From Metaphire vulgaris (lineage: Eukaryota > Annelida > Clitellata > Crassiclitellata > Megascolecidae): 64,000 bases of DNA. The stretch's first letter is position 1. Each line of letters opens with the position of its first letter. The position numbers and the translations under genes are program-made. Location: the NCBI GenBank assembly GCA_018105865.1, contig CM030836.1:2914001-2978000 (forward strand). Reading direction: 5' to 3'. Of the stretch, positions 13,601 through 26,969 are shown piece by piece. Below the pieces are notes generated by a model. The model made no database searches. It saw nothing but the letters and a program-made list of their open reading frames with translations, and was not told the origin of the DNA.

Positions 13601-16330
13601 CCTTCATGAGGTAGTCAATACAAAAACTCCTGAAGATACTCAGGGGCAATTTGATTTGTGGATTTGAATGCAAGGAGAGAATGTTTGTACTCAATTCTCT
13701 CTCAAACTTTTGAGCCAGTGAAGCCAGTGAGTTAGTGGGGTGATGTGGTCACTACGTCCAGCACCAAAGACAGGCCTTGCAGCTGTGTTTTGCACCGACT
13801 GCAGGCGATTCAGCTCGTAGTCGGGTAGGCCATAGAGAAGACTGTTACAGTAATTCTCTTTAGGCCTGACAAAACATGTCACCAGACTGGCAAATTCAGT
13901 TGTGGGAAGAAACTCTTGTATTTCTCTGAGCCTTCGCAATATCACGATGCAAGATCTGACAGTTGCAGAGATGTGTGCAGCAAATGACAGCTTGTCAAAT
14001 GTATCTGTTCAGTTCTTGTAAACCCTTTATCACACTCTTATCTACATTCAAAAACACCATTTTTATTCAACCCTTACTCAGCTACATATAAATAGTGACA
14101 AATCTCTAGAGCCTTTTATCTTATATATTATTTAGTAGTAGTTTGATGGAGATTTGACATGACAGTTTTGCTTGGATTTTTGATGAGACATGGTGTAGAT
14201 ACTTGGCAGGCCCTTCACCTGTTGTTCTCCATTCTTGTGCAGTCTTCAGTACTAGTTGTTTCTCTGTGTCTGGCCCCAGGTTCCGGAATTCATTACCAGC
14301 ATCACTTTTGTCAAATCAGCACATTAACACCTTTTAGATCTAGTTGTAAGACATACCTGTTTGGCTTGATCTATCCCCCTTAAATTGTTCCCCTGCCAAT
14401 TGGACTGACCTTCTGGCTTGACCTGGCTCTAATTCGGATTGGATTTGCTTTCAGCTGATGCCCTCGGTTTTGTGATAGTGGTGCCATAGAAGTTGATTGA
14501 TTGAGTGTAATTGTTGTTATCCTTTCAGTTTCTCATTGGAATCAGTTTGCAATAATTCTGTTACAACAGATGATATTGACATAAATCTTCTGTAGGAGTA
14601 CATTGCCAAAGAGTTTCCATTCATGCAGAAGCAGATTGGCTATGATGTCTTAGCTGAAGAAACTATAACAGCACTGCTTCACAATAACCGCAAACTCCTC
14701 GAAAAGCACATAACAGCCAATGAAATTGAGACATTTGTTAATCTTGTACGCACAAAGAAGGAGCCAAGGTAATGGCTAGAAATTTCTCATCCTGCCTTTT
14801 ATTTTGTTCATTATTATACCTTGTGATATTTTTTTCTAAATAAGTATTTGCAATTATAGTGCTGTTTGTGTGATGCTAACTAATACATCTTATCAAAGAT
14901 AGAGGAACTTGGTCATTATATTATCTGTAGTGAGATATTAGGCCACATTTTGTGTATTAATTTTGCTAATTTTAATTTTTGTATCTTGTTTATATTTGTA
15001 TAGTATAATGTAATGTAATATCTCAAGAAAATCCATATATGCTTATAGTTAAGGTTCTAGAGATCATCACAGTGAAAGCTCTGATGTGGCAAATGTTATT
15101 TAAAGAGGACCCAGTCATAAAAAGAGAAGATTTATAGGATGCAAATATGTGGCTAATGTGCCATTTTGCTGTTATCTAAAGTAATGTCGGTTGCAATATT
15201 TCATTTGTGGATGGTTGATTTATAAGCTGATTAATGATTATATGAATGAATGCGTTCTTCTGACAGTTGATAATGTTCTTTTTTCAAGATTTCTTGACTA
15301 TTTGTCGGATCTCTGTGTGTCAAATAATGTTGCAATTGCTGTGACCCAGGAGCTTATCTGTAAATCAGTTCTTGCTAAATCGAATTTAGACATCTTGATT
15401 GAAACACAGATACAGAAGACACAGGTTATTGATGGCTTTATGATAAATGAGTCATTCTCTTATGTGCTTTACACTTGAGTGTTTTTTTACAAAATAATCT
15501 GCTTATATCATTAGAAAAGACATATTTAACATATTTCCTGCCCGGAAAGTGATATCTCATCCAATGTTTGGTTTTCCCTGGGCCCAGGACGAGTTATCTC
15601 ATCCTATATATCGTGGGCAATAATCAGCAAATTGGCCTGCAGGGAATTATATTACAGCGGCCTGTGAGGCATGTATGTGTTCAGGTTGCTACACCTAGCA
15701 AATATTTTTGAACCATTTTCAACACTGGCGCTTGCTGGGAACTTGGGAAGGGGTGTAAGAGGGTACCATATATAATCACTGATAAGTCAAAAAGTTTATG
15801 CCTCAAAATTCAATTTAAAACGCTGATTCGACTTATCTGTGAATCAAGGCAATTTTCCAAAGAGTTTTTGTAAAGAAGCGCATTGCCTAGTGCATTACCA
15901 CGTTATGCCATGTTGTTTCTATTTAAAGACGCATCCATCAAAAGACAGTGAACATCTGGCTTCTCCTTTCCTAACTAGGCACCATCTTACAGCGGCAGTT
16001 TACTTTGCTCTATCAATTAATGATATCATGATATGTCAGCAAAACTATTGCTAACTAGAGCTTTTGCCCGTAAAGCATTACACGCTTTGACTGGGACCAC
16101 TCAGGTTGTTTTTGGAAAGTCCTGCTTCAACCTAGTTTTAAGGCAGGTGACCCAGCTCCAGGCAACAATTGTAACATGCACTGCATTCTGGTCATGACAA
16201 CAATTGACCGGCAGTGAAAATTGATATATAGGTAAATAGCAGAGGTATATATTTAAAATTGTAGAAAAAATAAACTAAACTATAAGATATAATTTAGTAC
16301 ATAAAGTACATTATAATAATAATTAGGATT

Positions 16331-16383
<53 letters not shown>

Positions 16384-16684
16384 AAGAATAAGAAATGAAG
16401 GCACCAGGAAAAGACTGGGAATGAAAGAGACAATAATAGATAAAATCAGAAGAAGAAGACTTAGATGGTATGGACATGTAAATAGAATGAAAAGCAACAG
16501 AATTGCACTCTACACATACAAAGAAGGAAAAAGAGGAAGAGGAAGACCCAGGAAAAAATGGATAACATCAAAGAAGACTTGAAAGATATCAAATATAGAT
16601 GGAATGAGATTAACAACGGAAAAAGATAAGTGGAAAAAGCTATTGCCGCTAAATGGCAGAAAGCAACTTATGATGATGATGATG

Positions 16685-16759
<75 letters not shown>

Positions 16760-19700
16760 CAGAAGGAAAGTGTGAAAGAAAAGGGTCTATATGGGGGTTA
16801 TTCATATTTGAAAATTTGCTGCATTAAGGAAAGGTTATATTGGAAAATTTATGTAATTTTTAATTAGGACAGAAAGTATCAAGGCTTATGGAAGTATGTT
16901 GTTGTATAACTGATGATGAGTAAATAAATCTTGTCTAAATCTTGTCTTACCTGTTTAACAGCATCAAATATGTATTTACCAGTTGTCACGCCTTTCATTG
17001 AACACATATCAAGCATTTTCTCGAGTACATAAATCTCTTTATTAACACCGCTGATGAATATTGCTAGTTGATCAGTGTCACTTATGTCTGACTTTCATCG
17101 AGTACCAGACTGTAAAACCCTGCATGCTGAACGTGTTTTAATCTGTTCAATGTAAATGTAAGTATTGTCGACTCCTCAAGCAACAAACAATTTGTCGAGA
17201 AATAATAGGATATTCTACCATTATGACTTATCCTGTGTGCTGGCCGCTTCAGCCAATTTCTCCAGAATTGCCCTCTGAAAACGTCTCTCCTCTCCTATCT
17301 ATTGCTTCTAATACTAGGAAGCTGATCTTTTGTAGTTGCTTCAGAAGTCTTTCTTGGTATTTTGAAGAGACAGATTCATGTTCAACAATACCTTTTTTCA
17401 GTGAGTTTATGTGATGACTACGGAGTTGACCAACAATGCTGTCAACCCTACTGACAATTTTTGTTTTGTATTGTCGCTTAATGTTGTATTCCTTATTGGC
17501 AGCAATGTTTTCTTGGCAAATCAAGCATAAAATAGATCCAAAATGTTCTACAACATAAAAATCCTGTATCCTCGAACTCTTGAAAGAATGATTTTCAGAG
17601 ATCTTATGTTTTTATGACGATAACTACCTGTATGAGTTGAGAGAAATGAATTTTTTTTACTAATTTCTGAAAGACTCAGTGGGCCAAATACAAATGCTCG
17701 GCGGGCCACATTCTGGCCCACAGGTCACGGGTTGGACACCCCTGGTCTAGGCGATTAGTGGCAAAATCTCAATTAGGTCATCAAACAATGGATTGAATGT
17801 TTTGACTCATGGCCTTCTCTCATGTGATGTTGCCCAACATGGACAGAAGTCAATGTTCTAAATTTAAACGGTACAATTGAGCCTCTGGTCAATTTCCAGT
17901 TACAATGGTAGTGCCATTACTATGCTGAATGTAGTGAATGCAGTACGGTACTTATGGTGGTGGCCTGCACAACGGCCACCATAGTGGCAGATTCACAGAT
18001 ACTGCTGAATCACTAAAGCTTATAAATTGTACATATCCCAAGCAGTTGAAGTCGGAGCACAGTGTCTGTGATCAGCGACAGTTTTTCAGAGTAAAGTGAT
18101 AACAGATTCTCTTTAATGTAGTACTGTATGATCCCGTTTTGACATGTCATGGTCATATCCGAGAAGTCAGTAGCTACACATTAGATATACAGCCAACTGT
18201 GGAAAATTTGATGAAAAGTGTTGCAAAATAGTCTATATGACTTTCACAATCAGCAAGAAGACAACTCAATAATAGTGGTTGAGAACAGAGAGAATGCCAT
18301 CTTGAATTAATGAATATAATATCAACTCCAGACAGTACTGCACGCTATCGCATGTCTTCTCCATCAACCTAGACAGCATAAGCACATTACACCATTACTG
18401 ATGAATCTACAGTACATTGGCTCTCGGTCCCTGAGCGCATAAAATACAAACTGGTGCTGCTGGTTTTTCGATGCCTACATAGTATAGGCCCGGCATACCT
18501 TAAGGCTGAACTGCAGCGGACAGCAGATCTTGAGGGCCGACAGTGCTTGAGGTCAGCCTCTACTAATATGCTACATGTACCACATGGTTTACGGACAAAT
18601 CACTCCCAGTAACTTGCCCCGGAATACTTGCCCCCAGTAACTTGCCCACGACAAATTTGTATCCAGGTACATCATGCCCCCAGACAACTCGCCCCAGTAA
18701 CTCACCCCTGACTGAAAATTTAAAACCAATGTGTGCATGCCAAAATTTTAAACCAATGTGCGCTTAATGCTATCTAGAGATCCAAAGCTAGATAAGGTCA
18801 ACATTTAAAGTCATAGTTGGCCTAGTACTTACAATTGATATTAACTGCAGTGAAAGTTGGGTTACATCATGTTTATATAGTAGGCCTCTAAGCTGGCCAA
18901 GCCATAAAGGCTTGTGGTGCCTACAATTAGGCCTACTACTTTAGTCTAGTTTAAGCCAGTTCTTAATGGCTCGATGTGTGGCCCAAAACCTCTGAGACAA
19001 TTGCATATTGATATTGAAATTTGAACTCAGACCTGATTTGTTAGAGAGCTGTCAAATTGGGGGTGAATTGCTGAGGACAAAATTTCCGCAAAATGTTTTA
19101 ATTCGGGGGATGAATTTTTGGGAGCGAGTTATTGGGGCGAGTTTTCCAGAGGTGAGTTATTGGGGGAGATTTGTCCATATCTCATCCCACGTACACACCT
19201 CACCTTGGTAGGTGATCGTACCTTCCCAGTTACTGCTGCAAAGACCTGGAATAGTCTGCCTTCTACTATACAAAACTCAGCATCACTCGACACATTCAAG
19301 AAGTACCTGAAAACATGGTTTTTCCAGACCAGCTACATGTCTCAAGTTAATAGCTAACAATGTGTTCATGCAGTCCGCTATCGGATAAGTTATCACATAA
19401 ATCTTAACTTATAATAATAATAATAATAATAAAATAATAATAATAAAGACAAGGTTTCAATAGCAAGAACCACTTAAAGACCAAATTCTGCTCAAGAATT
19501 TTCCTTCACAAATATTTGCCAACATAGAATCCAATAGTTATCATATCAAAGAATGGAGAGGAACGTTCAGAATCTGTCAAATAAAGTGCAATTAATATCA
19601 TGTCAAACTCTGCGGCCATACGCTGTGCTGTGGACATATCATAAGAGTTGGTGAGACTGATCCAGGTAATATGCTCATGAAATTTGGTTGATGTGCAGTT

Positions 19701-22700
19701 TGTTCTTATTGACCTCACATGTGAATCATATGCAATTTTGCAACCATTTGAATTATGCAGTCACCTAACAATTGAATTCTGCCAGGAGTTGAGTTCAGTT
19801 TTCTTGCACATTTAACGTTAATTCATATTTGATGCAGGTTAAATGCATTCGATAAATGATAGTCTCGGATGCTGTTGTTTCACATAATATGTTGTTTAAA
19901 TTAATATAAATATTTTATTTCAGTTTGAACAATTTGAGCATGAATGTAATCGTTGCTTTTGTGATGTTTCCTATGAAAGGTTGAAGTGGAGATGATGGAG
20001 ATTGAGTCGCGAGTTGCAGGCAGTCGAGGGGAGAGACAGCCGATCATTACTGTGGAAGAGGAGGAGGATGTCGTACTCTACTGGGACCAAGGAAAGAAGC
20101 ACAAGAGCTTTCGTGAGCTGTCTATTGGTGCCGGTGGTCCTGACATGGAAGGCCTTGAAGAGAGAAACCAAGAGGATGTTGATGTTCTGAAATACTACAG
20201 GTGCTATGGGAGTATGGGTGCACTGCTTTTGTCATGCTTTTATTGCTGTTGACTGACTGAAAATTTATCATCCTAAGTTTGCTGCATATACATCATCATC
20301 ATTACTTTCTCTTTCTTCTTTCTTCATGTCCTGAAATTGGGGTGCCAGCATGAATTTCCTTTCTCCAACAATGTATGTCCTGTGTTTTCCTGACTGCTGC
20401 AGACAACTGCAGTCCTGTCCACTCTTCTGCATCCTCTGCCCACCTTCTTTTTGGTTGCTCTCCCTGTCCTCCTGGCTTCATTCCTTGCCAGACTGTCTTC
20501 CCCGACACTGATTCAGCATTGCTGCTCCTCTGCACATGCCTAAAACATTGCAGCTTCCTTCTTTTGCGCATATTGGTAAACCGTCTTTCTGTATTTGCCA
20601 CTTGTTGCTGACTCCCTTTCACTCCAGTTAACTTCCCTCAGGGTGCACAATGAGTATACCTCGAAAGCATTCAATCTTTTCTGTAAATTTGTCTTCAGAG
20701 TCCAGCTCTTGCATCCATTTGTTACTGTACTCCAGTGGTTCCTAAGCTTTTCATTTGGAGGGCCATATCTATTATTTTTGGCACCTAAGTGAGCCACAAT
20801 GTTATGAAATTCTTATATTTCGAGAATTTTAGACTGCTATAGATGAGGGATGGCCAACCCCATTGAAGGTGGCCACCCCAGCTATATAGATGATTCTGAT
20901 GTGGGTTCTTATAATGAAAAATTGATTTGATACACAGGGAATCTAAATGTTTATAAAATTGTAAAAGATGTGTTATGTCATTTTTAACTTTCAAAGGCAG
21001 TCATTTTCGATTCAAATTCAAATGTTCATTTAACAATAATTTTAAATCAGTTTCAAAAACTGCTGTTAATCTAATTCATTTGCCATTGTGGCTGTTCTTT
21101 TTAGTGAGTTAGCAGCCTTCCATAAATGACATAATTCCATAAATGACATAACACGATTTTGGCAGTTTTCTGACCCCTTCCCTGTCATCACAAAAAGTCA
21201 GATCCTCTCAAATATGATGTCACAATGCGTTAACCCCTCTTCTCATCTTTTGAATGTCAAAATTAATGTTTCTTTTGAAAATATTTGTTATAATTACAAC
21301 ATCAAGCCATGTTGTGTCTACCGGTATTTAAAGACGATTCTATCAAAAGACGCTGGGCATCTGGCTGCTTTCTTAAGCAGGCACTGTCACTCTGCGGCAG
21401 TTACATTTGGCCTATAAATTAATTAGGGACCAACCAGGCAAACAATTTCCACTGAGTGCCGAATCCAATATGTGCCATTTGCCGGAACCGGGTACGAACC
21501 GAGTAGTACTAGTGACGGCAACTCCGAGTCCAGAGAGAGTTGAAAAATTTCCGAATCTTGCTACTTATTTTCGGATGAGACATTCTAGGTTGAGTATTAA
21601 TATTTATTAACGTTATTTACCACAAATACGAATGGCGACTGCATTCGCAAACGGAAACGGCGGAGGTCGGCGGAAACCATAGACTGTAATATTTAGGTCA
21701 AATGGAATTATGTAGACCTATTAAAAGTTTGATTTAATTTACCATTTACAACTGTTTGTGTGCGTGTTATTTGCCGAGGCAAATACTTCTAAAAGACTAT
21801 AATATTCAGTCGTGGTGAATATCAGAGGCAATTCCATCTGGTCCCTACAATTAATGGCATGCCAGCAAAACTATTGCTGACTAATGCTTTTGCCCTTAAG
21901 GCATTACAAGCTTTAACTGTTAACTGGGAGTCTGGGACCACCCAAGTAGTTTTTGAAAAGACCCGTTTTCACCCAGTTTTACAGTCAGTGGCCCAGCTCT
22001 AGGCAACAATCACGACGCGCTGTGCATTCTGGTCTAGTAAACAATGTGCTGGTGGTCCAGATGAATCATGACACCCATTGTCCTTGCAATGCATTATGGG
22101 ATATTGTTGACATTGTTGACGATCTTATTGGGATTGGAAACGGCTTAAAGACGCTTGATCGTCATATCTGGCATTCCTCAATCTTATTGCACACCAAAAT
22201 TCACTTATACAAAGGATACATTTTGCCACTGCTTATCTGTGGATGCAAGACGTGGACTACAAGGAAACAGATGCCTTCAACTATTGGTATTTACGGAAAA
22301 TCGTACGTTTCCCAGGACAACCTATTCATACTCTGCACTGTCTAGCAGTTCATAGTTCAGACAGTTGTGACTTGTTGTTCAGACAGTTGTGCCAAGGTCT
22401 GCTCAGGCATGGCTTGGATGTTGGATTAACAGAGCGATTAAGACATACCTTGGCCTTCGTACCTTTCTTGGCTGTTCCCTCCCCTCCCTCGCGCCGCCGA
22501 CCATCAAGCACTCGGTGAACAACAAACACCCCAATCAATTTGGCCTGCAAAGAGCTTGGAGATGTCGGGATTGGAAAATTGAGTGGCTGTCTGTTGACCC
22601 AATTTCAATGTGGATCAGGCATAATTATGCAATTCAAGAAGTCTGTAGGCTTCTAAAATTTCATTGTCTACTTATAAGTGGGTCATAGCAAATTTCCTTA

Positions 22701-23663
22701 ATTTTTTGCCTAAAAATGGAGTCGACTTATCTGCAAGATCGACCTATCCGCGAGTATATACGGTAACCTCTGCAAACAGCTCATGAATGAAGACACCTTT
22801 ACCTTGTCAAATTCAGTTCATTAATCTGTCAAAAATATCAAATGGAAATGCATAATCTGACATCCATTCTGTGTTTTCATCTGAGCTGTGAATTCTGCCA
22901 TTATATTTTTTATCTCTAGAAACAACACTATTTCATTCTTAAGATTCCTCACTCTCTTCAAAACTTTTCCAAGACTTAACCAACATACATTTGTACGATA
23001 AAGTACATCAGGATGATCACATTCCAAATCTTCAAGAAAGGATTTGAACTGTCAATGATTTAGTCCTCGAGCTCTTATTATATTAACAACACTGAGAACA
23101 GGGTCAACAACATGTTTGAAATCAAGGACAGATTTTCACAAACTTTCCTAGTGGATGATGCAGTGAAATAGATAACATGGCATGATCTGGATGTAAGTTT
23201 TAAACAGGGTCATTAATTTGGTGAATTTTTTTAATTTCTCAAATTTAAAAGGTGCAAAAAGTCTGATGGGCCACCAGACTGCATTAAACGTTCCCACGGG
23301 CTGCATCTGGCCCATGGGCCGTAGGTTGCCCACCTCTGATCTATATAATTAGTGAATTTGATCACTCCAAGTTTTACTGTCTGCCATATGTATATTTGAT
23401 CATGTACTAGCGTTTTACCAAAATTTACAATTTAGCTTATTAGGTTGCTTTTAGAATGACATCTTTTTATATGTATCCATAGACATCAGCTGGATTTGTT
23501 CTCATATATGTGTTTGGATCGACAATATCTTGCCATCGATGCACTCAAGGATCAACTAAATATCGACCTTATTCTTAGGTGAGTACATATGCTTTGTTTT
23601 CTCATCCATTTGCATATTTCGTGAAGCTCTGTTTTATGACTATTTAATTAATTGAACTTTATG

Positions 23664-23736
<73 letters not shown>

Positions 23737-26700
23737 GGTCAACACACATTAAGTCATTCACTAAGTGAAGAATAATTGTGGGGTGAGTCAAGTGTCCTAA
23801 ACAGTGTACCGTATATACTCGCGGATAAGTAGAGAAATATATGCCTTAAAATTCACTTTAAAATGCAGATTCGACTTATCTGCGAGTCAGTGCGATTTTC
23901 CAAAGAAAATTTGTAAAGAAACTCATTTACTACTGAATTACGTCATTATTATTATTACAATGTATTGTGGTAACTCGTCCTATAAGAACTGTGTGAGCAC
24001 GTTGCAAAAACACAAGAAATCATGAGAAGCTACTGCAGAATAGCCAGGTTTTAAGTTTCTCTTTGAAGGTGTTGAGAGATGGAGAGAGTTGCACAGATGG
24101 AGGTAGACAGTTCCACGCTCTCGACGCAGCCACAGGGAACGCGCGATCACCGACAGTTCAAAGGCGCGTCCTAGGGAAGACCAATGAGGTGGATCGGGCG
24201 GATCTCAGGCGTTGCCATCCTTCCAAGTCAGACACTCGTACCAGTTCAGTCGCCAGGTTTACAGGGCTGACACCGTTCAGGCATCGATAGGCTAATAACG
24301 CGAGCTTGAAGTGAATTCGTTCTGGCGCTGATAGCCAGTGCAAATCACGAAGCGACAGAGTTATGTCTTCACCTGGTGGAATATGGCAGATCATACGAGC
24401 AGCAGCATTCAGAATGGACTGAAGACAGTTGAGAAGGTTTTTCCGTATTCTGGCTAGAGTAGCATTGCCATAATCTAATTTGGTCAACACCATAGTGGAG
24501 ACCAGTGTTCTGAGTGCAGTGGCTGACACTGAGCGACGAATACTTCTAATCAGGCTGAGGGCATTGAAGCACCCAGCCACAGTCTTTGCCACGTGTATCT
24601 TCTTTGATACAGTACTATCCAAGAATATCCCGAGGTTCTGCACCGACGACACCGGCTGCACATCAATTCCATCGATGCAAATGGAGGTTGACGGTATCAA
24701 ATGTTTCTGCCTCTCAGCAGCCAACCAAAGGACCTCGGTCTTAGCAGCATTGAGCTGTAGCCAATGTGACTTCAGCCATTTTTACAACTCTGTCAAGCAC
24801 AGCATGATTCTCTGCTGGAGCAGTTCGGTTGTCACAGGGGAACAGCTCCGTAGACCTGTTTATCGTCTGCATAGAGGTGGGCTTGCAATCCAAACTGCTG
24901 AACGATGCTTACTAGGTCAGCGATGTAGAGAACGGAGAGAATAGGTCCCGGGGGACCCCTGTGGAACCCACACAATTATTATTATTTTTTTATTATGACA
25001 ATTTATATAGTGCAGTAAGCATAGTCAATAGCACTTTACAGGGGGCACTTTTAGGAGATAGTAAATAAGTGCATCTTTAGTTTATTTGCAAACAGTTCGG
25101 AAGAAGTCTCTTTAGTCACTTCATCTGGCAATGCATTTCATAGGACGGGGTTCCTCCACGTAAAAGATCTCTCCCAGAGTTTCGCCATTTTGGACCGAGG
25201 GGAACGGACAACAGAACGCGACTGCTAGACTGGAGATGCAAGCGCCTTTCCAACTTCGCATGCCTGTGCACCAGCGCTGTTAAATAGCCGGGACAGGTAG
25301 AGTCGTGCAAGACTCAAAACATAAGACAGCATTGTTTGAACTTGATGCGTTCCAGGATCCGGAGCCATTGGAGCCAGTCGCGTTCTGTTGTCCGTTCCCC
25401 CTTAGACAATACCCCTGGATCAGTGGCGTAGCGGAGTTGGTGCAGCATACGCGTTGCGTACAGTTCAATAGGTAGGAAGAGAACCACTGGAGCACTGAGC
25501 CACCCACTCTGAATGATGCTTCCATCTTACGCAGCAACGTGCCATGGTCCACTGTGTTAAAGGCGACAGTAAGATCCAGCAGCACGATGACTGCTACATC
25601 TCCCATGTCAAGCACAGATGTAACTTCCAACAGTAGAGTGGTAGGTGCGGTTTGCAGACTGTAGATCGGGAACCAGATTGGATGTTGTCAGGTAGCAGGT
25701 GAGTGAGGAGAAACAAGCCACTCGAGAAGCTTTGATAATACTGTCAGGTTAGAGATCGATCTGTACGACTTCACATCGGCAGAGTCTGTGTTGGATCTCT
25801 TAAGTCTCGGGGTTATGTAGGCTGACTTGAATGCTGTCGGCACAATTCCGGCAGACATTGAGCAATTGAAGGGTGCAGTACTGAGCGGTGTGAGTAGATC
25901 AGAGAATTCCTTTAGAAGAACAGCCGACAGAGAGTAGTTGGCACATTGCTTCTTCGGCAGTGATCTTATATGTGCGACCACCTCATCAGTGGAAAGAGGT
26001 TGGAACAAATACAACAAATTACATAAAGGTTTTTAAAGTTAAACTGTCAGTCCTGTTAATTAAGCCTCTTGGCATAAGACCAAATTAAACTATGCTGAAT
26101 GTGCTTCTTTTGAAGATAAATGCTATAAGATCAGAAAAAAACAGAAAATTCCAATTTACTAAAATAAATCCAGATGACTTTAATATACTCAGTAGTCAAA
26201 ACTTCTGCCAAACAAGGAAGCAGACAAAATACCATTTATATGCATAAATTAACTCGCAAAGAAAGTTTGGAAATATTTCATCCCTCTTTTCGATTGGTTA
26301 ATTGCACTTGGGACATCGGTTGTTAACATCAAGACTCATTCTTATGCACTTATAACTGCAATTATCAACAGTTACAGTCATGCCATTCAATTAACCCCTT
26401 AACCGTGTATTTAACTGTAACTCAATGTAAAATGGACAGATATATCCGGGATCCCCAGTCAAGGGGTTAAGAACTGCAGTTCCCTGATTTAAGCAAAACG
26501 TCCAGCTAAAATTGAAGCAAAGAAGCAGTTCATGAATGCACAGTAACTCAAAACTTGAAGCTCATGCTAAATATTTCAGAGGCTCTTCTTCTTCTCATGA
26601 CATGAGCAATGCTGAAGACATAAAACCAAATTCAAAGCAGATGGAATATTAGCAGCTTGAGTCATCACACACACATCAAGTCAAAGCAGTTTCCACAAGT

Positions 26701-26909
26701 CATGTGTGTAAGACCGTAAGGGTATGACTCTCAGTAAAGATGTCACTTCAGTCGGTGCATGAAGGTTGTGCAGGCACACATCAATCATATCGCATATGAA
26801 ATGGGTTTCTCTATAGGAGTGGTCTGACTCATGAGAAGGCTTGATCCTCCTTGATCAGAAACATCACAGGACATAGATTTCAAATGACAAATGTTTGGTT
26901 GAAATGGTC

Positions 26910-26969
<60 letters not shown>

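Larger units (their letters stand above)
20846..23338 (-). pseudogene. hAT transposase relic (GTF2IRD2-like) with nested insertions
   Basis: The right end at 23338 reads inward cagaggtgggcaacctacgg then cccatgggccag. Antisense coding remnants at 22800-23100 include [20 protein letters not shown] and [11 protein letters not shown], close to GTF2IRD2-like hAT transposases (LYHTxVRWLSRGKVLKR). A probable left end (gagggatggccaacccc) lies near 20846. Between them sit a pogo-like repeat and a 424-bp MITE. Confidence 0.6.

Noticed and set aside
16280..16867. Open frames with long Tyr-Ile runs
   Set aside because: Produced by (TA)n microsatellites.
19980..20252. Reading through the 20200 donor as a longer exon
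   Set aside because: The in-frame extension leaves the family sequence at once, while the join to 23483 restores YYRHQLDLF.
24480..24944. 154-codon + strand open frame
   Set aside because: Antisense shadow of the LINE RT C-terminal domain on the - strand.
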